Shown here piece after piece: positions 1 to 10,984 of a stretch of 64,000 nt of DNA. Each line of letters begins with the position of its first letter. The first letter of the stretch is position 1. The position numbers and the translations under genes are program-made. Source of the stretch: Arion vulgaris (taxonomy: Eukaryota > Mollusca > Gastropoda > Stylommatophora > Arionidae); the NCBI GenBank assembly GCA_020796225.1, contig CM036759.1, positions 248,001 through 312,000 of the forward strand. Direction: 5' to 3'. Under the pieces are notes generated by a model, which ran no database searches, was not told where the DNA came from, and was given only the letters and a program-made list of their open reading frames with translations.

Positions 1-329
1 ACAATGTGAATCATATCCTGTATTCTCACTGCTATCCGTAGACTCATCAAAACTATCAAATTAATCATAACTTGCATTATCTGCTTTCATCTGTTTCAAC
101 TGCGAGTTCAGCCTTGTGTTGTTCAACCCTCGCTTAAATCAAAGAGAAAGCTATCATTTTCAAGTTAACCATGCTACCATCAATCGGGTCCATTCTTCTT
201 TTTAATATAATCGCAACTTTGGTTATAGACATGTGTAAAATGCAAAGCCACAATAATAACAATCGTATCGACATCTCTAGAAGAACAGAGAGTTTTTATA
301 GAACGACATAGGGTTAGATTGTGTTCCGA
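1..329. other. AT-rich DNA, nothing recognised
   Basis: No open frame, repeat or domain can be recognised here. It lies just beyond the 3' end of the first LINE fragment. Confidence 0.5.
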
Positions 330-875
330 TTCATAATCATTTCACTAAAGCTGCATTCTTTCTTACCCTTCGCCCCTAGAAACATAAGGTCCGCAACCAA
401 GGCCTACCCCCGCCTATCCAAGGCCATCTTTTCCAGATATCTCTCTCTCTCCCGTTTTTTTGCATTCCATCTCAACTCATCTCAGGTGTTTCTGGCCTCC
501 TTACTTTTGCCCTGGGGTTCCATGGAGAGCCTGTATCTCGATCCCGTGGGGGTTTCTTGTGTCCTATCCACCCCACCTCTGCTCATTATCTCCTGTTCAC
601 TCCCGTTGTCCTGCCTATCCCACAGTTCTCTGTGTGGGTCTTGTCATACCATCTCAAATGGAGTATCCTGCGTAGGCATCTATTGATGAATGTCTCCAGC
701 TTTTGGGTGTCACCAATCGTTCACCAGCCGCTCCATACAGAAGGACAGACTTGACATTTGAGAAATATCATTATCTTAGTTTTTTTCCCTGATCATTCTT
801 GAACCTATATGTTCTTCAGAATGGCAAATGCTGATCTTGCCTTTTGTATTCTAACGTCTTCATCTGTGCCACCTT
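330..875 (-). pseudogene. LINE family D, 3' end (RNase H-less, RTE-like), broken
   Basis: Read on the minus strand in shifting frames, this gives the end of a non-LTR retrotransposon reverse transcriptase protein. It shows a piece like GSVVNIQGGTDEDVR, then SVLLYG, then TFINRCLRRILHLRW, a thumb signature of these elements. A terminal part near 400-340 matches the copy at 53.5 kb, which reads MALDSRAWKALVAD. The two copies share long stretches, including the segments around 395-440 and 505-530. Several frames and stops mean it is dead. Family placement rests on motif recognition only. Confidence 0.7.
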
Positions 876-904
876 GAATGTTGACGACACTTCCTTCCCT
901 ATCT

Positions 905-1110
905 CCACAAATCTGTTCTCTGGTTTTTCTTATCATCTCAGATGTTGACGCTCTTCAGTGCCATGACGTCAGGCTATCCAAAATTGTCTCTTCTGTTCCC
1001 TCTGTCTCGCCTACCCTCGATTACGTTGTTGCAATGACTTCAAACAACCCTTTCTCATCAAAACCACAAAATGATGATTGTCACTTTCGTATATTGATGA
1101 TAAGTTTCAC
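905..1110 (-). pseudogene. LINE family F, short 3' fragment
   Basis: The minus strand resembles the plus-strand copy at 56.65-56.76 kb. Both hold a purine-rich stretch, then a TGACTTCATGGCAC-like segment, then GTCAACATCTGAGATGAT. In the 56 kb copy this codes for the last part of a reverse transcriptase (TSEMIANTRDRDFGTL). Here it directly abuts the family D fragment, so one inserted next to or into the other. It is far too short to be functional. Confidence 0.55.
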
Positions 1111-1444
1111 TGTGTCTTGCCCTCATTCAGCACCTCCACATTAGTCATTTTAGAAACCACGGATTCCCATCATTCTTCTATAAAAGATATCCCTGTGACC
1201 CTTAGAGATATATTGTCAATGCATTGTTTATTGTCCATGATCGCAACCGTATGTCAGTGTTGGTTCTATGTAGAATTGTATGATTTCTCATTCTGATATC
1301 ACTTGACAACGACTTGTTGCGTATACCTTTATCATTTTTCTGAACGCGGTTTGGTTTGCCTTATCGTTATATCTGTATGTATCGATATGATGGTACATAT
1401 AGATAATAAACTCGATAAAACAATAACGAACTAGATCGCTGCAA
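1111..1444. other. unassigned spacer
   Basis: AT-rich sequence without a recognisable feature. Confidence 0.4.
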
Positions 1445-1738
1445 CTATGGAGACATTTGATGTATTAATCTTTTCCCAAATAAATCATTCACTAGAAAAC
1501 ACAACATACAATTTTTACACATATCCCACCTTAAAGGAATAGTTAACACAAACACCCTTCCCACATAAATCATAGCCGTAATAAACTGCTGACTCTGGTG
1601 AAAGAAAAATGGGTCATTGCTGATGTTAAGTACACGATCTCCACAGGTTCGAAAGGTAAATCTGCTTACACGACTGCAGGAGTTAAACAAAAGCAAGACC
1701 AAATCATGGTCACAAGACTGCCTAGACGAAATTGCCAA
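1445..1738 (-). pseudogene. possible LINE endonuclease-RT linker remnant
   Basis: A 97-codon minus-strand frame contains QSCDHDLVLLLF. This is like the last motif (S-D-H) of the apurinic endonuclease domain found before the reverse transcriptase in APE-type LINEs. Nothing else in the frame is diagnostic. It could be a chance frame, so the call is weak. Confidence 0.25.
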
Positions 1739-1921
1739 ACCTAAAATGAATACAATAGTAATGTGTTGTTTTTAAGTGTATTCCCATATTCATTTATTCA
1801 AAAGAAAACATAAAAATAACTCAAATATTTACATATGTAGCATTTCAACAATGTGAGAATGGATTGATATGTATCTATATTCGTGCAGCTACAGAAGGAT
1901 GTTACTACCTTTCTTAATGAA

Positions 1922-1983
1922 GATCTCTCTCCCCCTCCCCTTCCCCTCTCTTTCTCCCCTGGTATTTTTCTTTATATATATAG

Positions 1984-2036
<53 letters not shown>

Positions 2037-2040
2037 AAAT
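1922..2040. repeat. pyrimidine tract and (AT)n microsatellite
   Basis: A C/T-only-like tract (about 1930-1962) is followed by an AT dinucleotide run from about 1988 to 2029 with AT-rich flanks. These are simple sequences with no coding role. Confidence 0.9.
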
Positions 2041-2359
2041 ATAATAATCTGTATATCTTATTTCTTCTTGTTTAATTTGGAGGTGCCCGATTAAACCAAC
2101 CATGATAAGTTTTCATATTAAACTATCTCTTCAGTTACATCCAGCTTTTCTGATATCGAACTCTATCCAAATATCTTCTATGTATGTGAGGTTTAAATTG
2201 TTTGCATTCTCTGAGGTACTCTCAAAATATCGTTTGCATATTCCCCAACATTTTGTTGGATTCCATCCTTGTTTTCCTTCCTCTTGATCACTTTGATCGT
2301 CTCGCTTTGTCCATCATTCTAATTTGTCATTGTATCATAGATTTGCCACTAATCTTAGC

Positions 2360-2470
2360 ATCGCCCGTGATTGCCGGGGCTGTGAGGAAGCAAAGAGTAG
2401 GGCATTTAAACCTATACGGCATATCGTAAGAGGCGAGTAAGGTGGGGTTTGGCGTGGAATATTATAATAA
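2360..2470 (+). repeat. SINE core fragment (shared GTAAGAGGCGA motif)
   Basis: The stretch ATCGTAAGAGGCGAGTAAGG followed by GGGTTTGG matches the central part of the SINE copies at 10.74, 26.78 and 45.90 kb. Only the core and some flank remain. The exact ends are not visible. Confidence 0.5.
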
Positions 2471-2865
2471 CATCTCACTTTAGTTCACCCCAAAAGATGT
2501 GTATGAAGATGTTAGTATAATGACGTTTCACTTCTATTTCAAACACATAAAGGCGTCCATCAAAGGTCGCCACTTTAACCAGTACAGTCAGACGGTTGGG
2601 CTAAAAAATCAATAGACGAAAAACTGAAATAATAAATTCTGAACATGGTCCATCACAGCACTAGTCAGACTAGAATAACCCGTTCTTCCAAATATACTTT
2701 CACGTATCTAGAAGGGATATCAGCCATGAGGAGTAGCTTTCATCTGACATTACATGCAGAATATGAAGATACGATGTGCATCTCCCGACCCGGCATAACG
2801 TTTAAGAATTAGCCAAATGCAGCATCAACTAATATTAATTTGTATCCTAGATTTATGACATTCCA
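2471..2865. other. unassigned spacer before the Helitron
   Basis: No feature recognised. The last base, A at 2865, is the host base expected before a Helitron 5' end. Confidence 0.4.
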
Positions 2866-2929
2866 TCTATTCTTCATAATAAAAATGAATGTATGTGTGT
2901 ATGTTTGTTACCTATAGACCCGGAAACAC

Positions 2930-3260
2930 TGAACAGATTTGCTGAAATTTACAGGATATGTTTGTTTTGATGTCGGGATGCTACCTGTCACAGTTTGAAA
3001 TAGGTAGCGCTGAGCTTTGAAAAAAATCTAAAAATAATAACACGCTCATTTCATCGAGAGTTTCTAACCAGATTGCCATAACGTTTCCGAAGTCTACGGT
3101 GTACGTTATATATACAAATCAGATTGAGCTGAAATTTATAGGATATGTTTGTTTATGTTTGTTTTGATGTCGGAATGCTACCTGTCATAGTTTTAAATAT
3201 GTATCGCTGACAATTTTAGAGAAAAATCTTTAAAAAATGAAAAAAGCAAAATTTTTTTGA
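2930..3260 (+). repeat. tandem duplication in the Helitron 5' region
   Basis: Two imperfect copies of about 180 bp begin near 2939 and 3122. Each has GCTGAAATTTA, then GGATATGTTTG, then ATGCTACCTGTCA and a following GTAGCGCTGA or GTATCGCTGA. Such subterminal repeats are common in Helitron 5' non-coding regions. Confidence 0.7.
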
Positions 3261-3898
3261 GAGTTTCTTCCGGAAGTTACATTATGCGCATCTACACGAT
3301 TCGATGACGAGATTCAAATCAATATTCAAACAAGCCGTTACAAGTTTAATTTAAAATACGCAATCCAGGTTGTTTCTAATCATGATATAGATACGCAAAT
3401 CATATTTTAAGTTACGCCAACCATTCCATCAATGTTTGTTTGCTATGTTGGCAAAATTGCTCATATTCGATTAAACCAAACAAAACACGATCCAGGAATA
3501 CGTCATTTGAGGAAGTATTGGCCATTTCTATAAATGGCAAGATGGTTATTTACATAACTTTCCTGATGTACAATGTAAACGTTATATGTATGAATATTTC
3601 CATATTTGATTACAGAAGAAACGGGTTACATTTATTATTTTGTAAAAGAATATACCATTGACTCAGATAGGGGGTGTAATTCTAAATTAGTACAACTATT
3701 TCGGGAATAGGTGGCGGAGTAGTGGAGTAGTTTGGGCAAAAGATTTATACAGTTTAACTGATTTTTCAAAACATATTACGCGATTTCGCATTTTTATTTA
3801 ATATATATAGTAGATATGCATTTCTAATAGAATTTAATCAAATGCTAATTTTTTATTTATTCAGCGAAACTTTAACGAATTTTCCACATTTTCAATTA

Positions 3899-6600
3899 TG
3901 CCTCCCAAACGAAAAGTATTGGCCATCCACACCCAGATCAAAGAAAAGAAAGGCATTACTAGCTTCAGAAAAGATTTGGCAACGGGGTAAGACTGGAAAA
4001 AACCCTTCGAGTTCGCACTGCTCAAGTCCGTTCAAAAACATACCCAGCAACGGAAGCAAGACTGAAAACTGTTCGAGTTCGCACTGCCGAAGCCCGTTCG
4101 TCGAAACAGAGACACCGTGAAGCAAGACTAGAACCAATCGGGGCGCACCGAAACCCGTTTGTCTGAAACAACGAACAACGGGGAAACAAGACTGCAAAAC
4201 GCTCGGGTACGCACTACTTTAATCCAGACGAACACTGCACGCGATTTAAATCTAGGTCTTTCACAATCAAATTGATTATAATATTATGAACGTACAAAAA
4301 CACATAAATGTTGATATTGCAACGGTGAAATCGATCAGTACATTTACAAATATGTCAACAAAGGAAGCGATATGGCAGTTTTTGGAGTGGCAAATATAAA
4401 TGCATCCATCGATGAAATCGAGTGTTATCAACTGGGACGCTACGTTAGTAGCAATGAAGCAGTATGGCGCATTTTATCATTTCCCAATTATGAACGAATC
4501 CAAAAAGTTTTATTTGGCAGTCACCTTGAAAATGGACAGCGCGTGTACTTCTCAACAGATAATGCACATGCACGAGCATTGTCAACATCGCCAAAATTAA
4601 CTGCATTTTTCATTGGTGAGATGATATATTTGCAAAGACGCTACTTTACTTGAACTGCCAAACATACTACATGGAATGCAGGAGGAAAAAATTTCAACGT
4701 CGCAAACAAGGTAAAGTAGTTGAAGGACATTCCATTATATTCGACCAATGGTGTGCATTTGCACGCATCCAAACAGAATGCTTTCTGCGATTACTGTTAA
4801 TCAACAAAACGTGGACCAACATCCCCCAAGAATTGAGAACAGTTAACGGTCACGTATGTTACTTATCGAAGCTTCCCAAAAATTAAATCTTCTTGAAAAC
4901 GATGCACATTGGGACACTTCACTCGCTGATGCATCCAATACGCACGACCACAGCAAATGCAATTATTTGCAGTAATAAAAAACGTGCTTCCCATCCAATC
5001 CAAAGAACTTTGGGGAAAGATACAAAGACACATGAGGAAGACATCCTACATCGCTTGCATGCGACGAATCAAAATCCTGACATTCAATTCACACCAAACG
5101 TATATAATGAGGCATTGGTTTCAATTGAGGACATATGTTTGGCAATCACTAATAAAGCACTGGTGCAATTGGAATGGATGCGCCTGAACGATCTGCAAAC
5201 AACCTTTTCGATTGTGAGTTGGAACGAAAAACACTTTGATATCAACGAATTGAGTACATTTGTTCAAACGAATCTTCCAAATTGATTCAAAACGAAAGCA
5301 TAGAATAATTATGCTAATTACAAGTCAAAACCGTGATTGTATTTCATGATGCTCCCAGAGGCACGGCAAACTTTTCCTATTTCACTTTTTTGAACCATAC
5401 GATCACGAAATAATATTGCACGGCAATCGCATCTTTTGGAATTGCAGCAACTTTGATAGGCCGAACCCGACAGGGTGAAATTCCATGAATATAAATCACT
5501 GAGACACAACATGCAATATCCCAAAAAAATTATGAATGGAAAGTACCCAATTATGTCAACTCATATAATGGGATGGGAATTATTATTGAATAAAAGCATT
5601 AGAATGCTCATCGTACCCTAAGATTTAGGAAATCCCGCCCTTTTGTGCAGATATTTTTTTGTTGGCGATTTCGGCAAACTCTACCAGTTATACCAAGATC
5701 AACACCCGCGGATGAACTTAATGCATGCCTGAAATCACGTTTTATGTCGACACATACAGAAATTGACTTTGAAGACCAATATGCGTATACAACTACACAG
5801 TGAAACCCCTGAAGGTTTCGCAAACAATTGTTGGGTATTGGGAATGGGAAAAAGCCAATCGATGATTCCAACGATGTATCACATTGCCAACAAACTTCTG
5901 TAACATCATAGCGACCACAGACAAATTGATTCAACAAGTTTTCCCAACTATTGGGACATAATTACAAAATCATCAGTGGCTCAGTGCACGTGCAATATTA
6001 GCAGCAAAAAACAAGGATGTATATGCCATGAATTTGAGCATTCAAAATAAAATACCAGGCGAAGTGACAACGTATAAGTCCATCGATACTGTAATGAATC
6101 AAGACGAAGTTGTCAATTATCCAACTGAATTTTAATCCACTTGATTTGCCAGGCATGCCACCACATGTTTAACATTGAAAATTGGCGTGCTTATTATTCT
6201 CCGAAAAATCAATCCCCCACAACATTGAACGGTACCAGGCTTTTAGTGAAAAATATGATGAACAATATCATCGAAGGTACAATTTTAAATAGAACATTTA
6301 AAGAAGATATACTATTGCCACGCATCCCAATGATTCCAGCCGACATGCCATTCGAATTAAAACGCTTGCAGTTTCCCTTGGACTCGCCTTTTCAATGACC
6401 AACAAATCACAAGGACAACGCTACAGGTGTGGACTACATTTGGAAAATAAAGCTTTTCACATGGACAGCCATATGTGGCCTGTTCACGCGTCAGAAAACC
6501 TTCGATTTATTCAAAAGCACCAGACGGAAAAAAAAAGAATATTGTATATCAAAGAGCACTTCAATAAACATAATTAAAATGAAAAAGTTAAATTGTCGTT
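3899..6600 (+). pseudogene. Helitron Rep/helicase gene, degenerate
   Basis: It starts at ATG 3899 (MPPKRKVLAI). The start is followed by about four repeats of roughly 66 bp (3980-4220), coding for basic T-R-L-Q-N-like units seen at the N-terminus of animal Helitron proteins. At 4335-4560 come YKYVNKGSDMAVFGVAN, YQLGRYVSSNEAVWRIL and LENGQRVYFST, the end of the Helitron Rep domain. The roughly 500 residues that should come between are gone. From 4650 to 5285 the region leading to the helicase is readable in pieces (KKFQRRKQG, ECFLRLLLIN, ALVSIEDICLAI). The C-terminal helicase motifs appear at 6120-6560 (LLPRIPMIPADMPFELKRLQ, MTNKSQGQ). Many stops and frameshifts make it non-functional. In an intact element it would nick, copy and move the DNA as a rolling circle. 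Confidence 0.85.
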
Positions 6601-6767
6601 TTTCCAAGAAAATGAACAAAAAGGGCAATGATCCAAAATAATTAAAATTTTGTTATACCGATTTTCCTTTAAATTAATTCTTTTGGAGGCGTAGCAACGT
6701 GCGCAGGGTACAGCTAGTTTTTATAATAATCAAACACGGAGAATGACAGAACACAATTTCGTATTAT

Positions 6768-7130
6768 TTTTTCTTCTTGTTTTCTTGTCATCACACGCTA
6801 CCGGGTTTTTGCCCAGTGTCTTGGTTTCTGTTTGTCTTGCGCTGTTCTGGTGGCTTGAGTGATTGTTATTTTTGCTCTTTCCAGGGTTCTGCAGCCATCT
6901 AACCATCTTTTTCGTTCTTCCTCTTGCCTTTTTCCCTATGTTCTGTTGTAGAGCAATGCCTAAAACTGTAAGTTTGGATGATTCGTATTAGTGGCCAAAC
7001 CACTTCATTCGTTGTTTCTCAATTTAAATTTAAGCAATGTTCTGTGCCAACCTTCGTATGCTGATGTTGGTCATTGTTTATCTGATGTGTTGGTAAGACA
7101 TAGTCATTATTCGTATCTCTTCCATCCATA
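6768..7130 (-). pseudogene. LINE family B, 3' end copy
   Basis: On the minus strand this aligns closely, base for base, with the 3' terminal 350 bases of the full-length LINE at 59.8 kb. Shared blocks include CTACCGGGTTTTTGCCCAGT, TTGCGCTGTTCTGGTGGCTT and TGGCCAAACCACTTCATTC. The 3' tail is A/G-rich (read on plus as TTTTTTCTTCTTG). It is a 5'-truncated dead copy. Confidence 0.85.
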
Positions 7131-7639
7131 AATGATATCATCAAAGATATTATGGGTTTTTTGCTAAATTATATCTAATCAAGAACTGTGTACACGTTTC
7201 AAAAGATAAATTAACACCATCATTCAAAGACTGGAGATGGTAGGCATGGTATTCGCATGAGAATATTTATGTTAAGAAAACTACAACGACATAGACAAGA
7301 GGGTGATAAACAGGAAATACCTAAACGAACTGCAGAAGAACACAAAAAGAATAAGCTAAAGAAATGACTCGAGGGTGGAATACAATTCAAGGAAGTTAAA
7401 TACAGTAGATTGCAAACTGTCGCATCCCTTAGTGTCGGGGACTCTTGGCAAAAAGACACATGGAAGAGAGAGAGAGAGAGAGAAGAGAGATTCAGCTCAG
7501 TAAATAAAGCGCGTTAACCTGAAATAAAACAAAAGAATGAAATAATGCCCAAGTTTGAGGACAGATACTCATATGAGCACATAACATTCATACTCTATTA
7601 GCTGGGCAAGTTACTGCTGTCTGAAAACACATACACACA
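7131..7639. other. unassigned; contains a GA run
   Basis: No gene recognised. A (GA)n run lies at about 7466-7490. The open frame at 7220-7459 on the minus strand has no recognisable motif. Confidence 0.5.
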
Positions 7640-7877
7640 TCGGCCTTCGCCAATGTTTGGATCCGGACAGCCTGTCAGATCTTTACATTGTCGACCTTAC
7701 TTTACCGTTCACATTTAAGTTTGATCCGAAGTAGGAACATTCTCATCCTTTTCTAGACGCGTACTGGGACGTGGCAATGTGTAGTTAGCCTGAAAACATC
7801 GGCCAGCCAATAGCAAAAAAATGTAGAGGTCGTTTCAATCGGCGCTAGCAATGCAACTGGATTTGCTACTCGTCTCC

Positions 7878-8032
7878 ATCACCCGCCCCAGTTCTTCCGG
7901 GAATGTTAGTTGTGACTGCACATAGTACTGCCAGGTTGCCCATTCCTACAGTTCCGTTAGGCATCACCCACCTCAGTTCTTCCGGGGATGTTAATTGTTA
8001 TCGCAACAGTACCTTGCACGGTTTCCCAGGGA
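7878..8032 (+). repeat. imperfect 84-bp direct duplication
   Basis: CATCACCCGCCCCAGTTCTT (7878) recurs as CATCACCCACCTCAGTTCTT (7962), and both continue with CCGGGAATGTTA or CCGGGGATGTTA. Period 84 bp, two copies. The local base composition is richer in G+C than the neighbours. Confidence 0.7.
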
Positions 8033-8178
8033 TGGTATTTCTTATGCACTAAAATGCAACTTTTGTTTTGCGCTCGGCAAACCTTGCCCAGTACAATAAT
8101 CTGCACCAGGCCACCGATGGGGAGTCAGCTGTAATCTTCCTCGTACCGACACGAGGGTAGACTTTATTCGTTTCGCAT

Positions 8179-8420
8179 CTATTTATTTATTCTTTCCCGA
8201 GCTGGCAATGTTTGCCCCTTCCTCAGAGCTTCGAGTTTCGCCCATGTGGGCATACGTTTCGACACTGGATGCACCTTCTTCACGTTTACCAGTCTCCCAT
8301 CGGCAGAGAAACTGGTAATTTGTGGGACCTTGATTTACACGTCGAGCTTGTGTATGTAGTCTCCTGCTCCGGATATGGCAATTTGTGTTCGGAACTTAAC
8401 TGGGAATGGGGTTATGTCAG
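8179..8420 (-). pseudogene. unrecognised broken reading frame
   Basis: The minus strand reads FRTQIAISGAGDYIHKLDV, a stop, then KVPQITSFSADGRLVNVKK, PTWAKLEALRKGQTLPARER and a final stop. The low-complexity-free composition and single in-frame stop look like eroded protein coding, possibly from an unknown mobile element. I do not recognise the family. The open plus-strand frame over 8212-8550 is more likely its shadow. Confidence 0.3.
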
Positions 8421-8559
8421 AGACGTTTCACTACTGTATCATTTGTTCGGGAACTTCAGCAAGATTTTGCTGGACGTCGGCCAAGAGATTCGTGCATTAT
8501 GTTTAGTGACTTGCATTTTTTCGTACTTGCACTGCTACCACTCCCAGTAGTTCTCCCCA

Positions 8560-9740
8560 ATCCCTACCCCCATTAGTCAGACCGGAAGTCTGTTTCCAGG
8601 GTCACCACGTGGAGAAGGGACAGGGTCTTTATTAGTACCTGGCTCTCTAATCCTGGCACACCACATCATTCGCCATATTCCTCCGTTCCCTTCTAATAAG
8701 CGATGATAATTGATGAAAGAAACGAAAAGAAAAACAAACGAACATGACATTACAAAATATTTTTAAAATAACTAAAAAAAATATTGAATGGAACGTATTG
8801 GGTAACAATGATCTCAATATTAAGAACATGAACATTTCCAGTGGCACCATATGATTGTGAAACACGGGTATTTATAGGAAGCCAGTGGGAAAACATATAT
8901 ATGTTTTAGAATATAAGCGTTACAACAATATAATTTGATATTATGGACAGAGAGAAAATAAAACATATATCCACATAGATGAACACAATAAACACAGAAC
9001 GTTCGCTGATGTTACAAATGAGAATATTAGAAGTATGTTGGACTTATCTAGGAAACTACGTTTTGTAAAAATATATTATGAAAGGATGCATCAGGAAGGT
9101 CAAGGTCACGTACGGAACCTGTTAAAAGCGTCAGTGTGTTGTCTGCAAAGAGTCTGTTATGTGCGATGAAAATATCAGCACACCTGGGACAAGAGAACTG
9201 TCCAGTAATTTCTTCGGAGACAGACACACATGCCAGGACAGGTCTATTCTACCGCCATCGCGCTGCTTGTGGAAATGTAAACTTACACACAGCAGGGCGG
9301 CCGGAACAATAGTTGTAACGTGACTACAACATACAACTCTTGCCTGTAGTTTAACTGTAACATGCACAGCGACTACAACGGTTACATCGCCTATTCGGTG
9401 GTCAAACCAGGTGAGGGTAACCGATGGGTCTAACAGCATCGGTAATCTAGGCACTGTCTGCCTATGCATGCAAAGACTGGATCCGGCTGACTTCGCGGAT
9501 GAGGCCACTAGCTGGCTCAACGGTTAGAAAGGTGTATCACAGCAGAGCGGTGTGGACCGCATAGAGCACGGCGAGGCACTTTAGAAAGCCCTGGTCATCC
9601 ACTGCATTGGCACTTTTCCCCATTTGTCTTGACTTGTTTCCCCCGGATCAGATAGTCCTGACGAGAGAGTGAGGTTGACGAATAGCAACTTTTCCTCACT
9701 ATAATCCAAATACAGCAAGCTACTTTTCAGACAACTACAT
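8560..9740. other. unassigned, partly GC-richer
   Basis: No domain or repeat recognised. 8690-9060 is AT-rich. 9130-9640 is richer in G+C and has a 129-codon minus-strand frame without a recognisable motif. The change of composition suggests an old insertion. Confidence 0.35.
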
Positions 9741-9744
9741 ACAA

Positions 9745-10325
9745 CAAAATCACACAACATGAAGAAACCATTTCCACACAAGCTGTCTACGCAGAATACT
9801 AAAAATAAACTGGCAGGACAAATTTCCAGACAGCGAAGTCCCCACAAGAGCAAAGATCCCAAGCGTCAACACCCTGTTGCAAAAGGCCCAAATGAGATGG
9901 TCTCACGTTGCTGGGATGCACGATAAACGCATCCCAAAACAATTGATGTATGGCGAGCTTGAAGGATAAATTTTTAGCTGGTGGACAGAAAAAGTTTTAA
10001 AGCCCCTTTTAAGGTCTCTGAAATGCTTTGATAAGACAATCGGGGAAATCTTCCCAAGATCGCCAAATGTGAGGCTGTAAAACAAAGAGGAACCCGAATA
10101 GTTGAGAATCATCGTATTGTTAAGTAACAAGAAAACCAGAGGGAAAAGACAGAGCACACAACACGCTATGTTAACCTTGATATGTATGCTCCCACCTGTG
10201 GTCGGGATTCTGTTCTAGGTTTGGGACCTCAAGTCACCTGCAACCCCAGAGAGGTGCAACAGCACACGTCTGAGATTGTTGTCATTATCGCTTGCGATGG
10301 ACGGCTATTATTGATACATATTATT
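9745..10325 (+). pseudogene. LINE family G, C-terminal end and 3' tail
   Basis: The plus strand codes for CLRRILKINWQDKFPDSEVL, then AKIPSVNTLLQKAQMRWSHV and MHDKRIPKQLMYGELE. This is the well-known C-terminal region of a reverse transcriptase family common in marine animals and fish. A broken lysine-rich linker follows. At 10190-10260 a CPTCGRDS segment remains of the terminal zinc-finger-like end. The end near 10275-10315 (CATTATCGCTTGCGATGGAC) is typical of its 3' terminus. Several stops make it inactive. Confidence 0.75.
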
Positions 10326-10670
10326 TCTTTAAGTTATGTTCTGAGACCCCGTTGTTTTCCCACAGCTTTATTGAATGCACAGTTTTTTAAAAATAAATTG
10401 TAAATGCCAGAAGGTGGTTAACTATTTTAATTAGAGAACCACAGTAGCGTAGAAATATGGGGTACTACTTTCTTTTGCGGGACCCGAGTCAATTTTACAG
10501 TGTACGCGGAATATATTTGCCCGTAATGTTCTAGGTCTACACAGTCTTAATTGTGTACCAAAACAAGCAATTTAAAGTAAACAATACAGGGTGTTGTTGA
10601 TCACTTCACATATTGCGTGCTGACGGTCAATGAAAAAACATCATATTCTCCAATATATCTCAAGTTATTG
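10326..10670. other. unassigned spacer
   Basis: AT-rich, no feature recognised. Confidence 0.4.
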
Positions 10671-10673
10671 CAG

Positions 10674-10930
10674 TGAGTGCACCCGAGTGGTTACCGAGGC
10701 CCAAATTTGGGGTGTAAAGAATAGAACCACTGTTACCTGCAAGCATGTCGTAAGAGGCGACTAAAGAGGTTTGGATGGAATCGGATGCACAATTCCGAAA
10801 CATGTAGAGTTATAGGGTTTAGGGGCCTACCACACCAATTTGCATTTATACATGTTCTTGTCAAAGATTAAAATATCACAAAGGGGGATTAAAATTTCGT
10901 CAAGAACGAACGAAAAGAAGGAAGATTAAG
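10674..10930 (+). repeat. SINE family 1, copy 1
   Basis: It begins near GTGGTTACCGAGGCCCAAAT and runs through AGAATAGAACCACTGTTACC, the core GTCGTAAGAGGCGACTAAAG and a 3' part ending in GAA-rich sequence. It aligns over its length with copies at 26.7 kb and 45.8 kb. The core GTCGTAAGAGGCGACTAA resembles a conserved central domain known in several mollusc SINEs (from general knowledge, not searched). The GAA-type tail suggests mobilisation by a LINE with the same tail. Confidence 0.8.
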
Positions 10931-10984
10931 TGAGTTGTTTTATTTCCTCTTTTTTTCTGCACAACATCAAAGTATTAATTACTT

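Larger units (their letters stand above)
2866..6717 (+). mobile_element. Helitron (rolling-circle transposon), internally deleted
   Basis: The left end starts with TCTATTCTTCATAATAAAA preceded by A. The text that follows (GTTTGTTACCTATAGACCC, then CTGAACAGATTTGCTGAAAT) is typical of animal Helitron 5' regions. The right end is GGTACAGCTAG followed by T, with an imperfect hairpin (GCG...CGC, about 6690-6704) just inside. That fits the rules for this class: 5' TC, 3' CTRR, insertion between A and T, no target duplication. Between the ends lies a broken Rep/helicase gene. At about 3.85 kb it is shorter than usual autonomous elements, because most of the N-terminal Helitron-like domain is missing. 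Confidence 0.85.

Noticed and set aside
8212..8550. 112-codon plus-strand open frame
   Set aside because: No recognisable domain. The minus strand over part of it reads more like eroded protein, so it is probably a shadow.
9131..9520. 129-codon minus-strand open frame
   Set aside because: No motif, and the composition is that of a GC-richer non-coding stretch. No splice context supports an exon.
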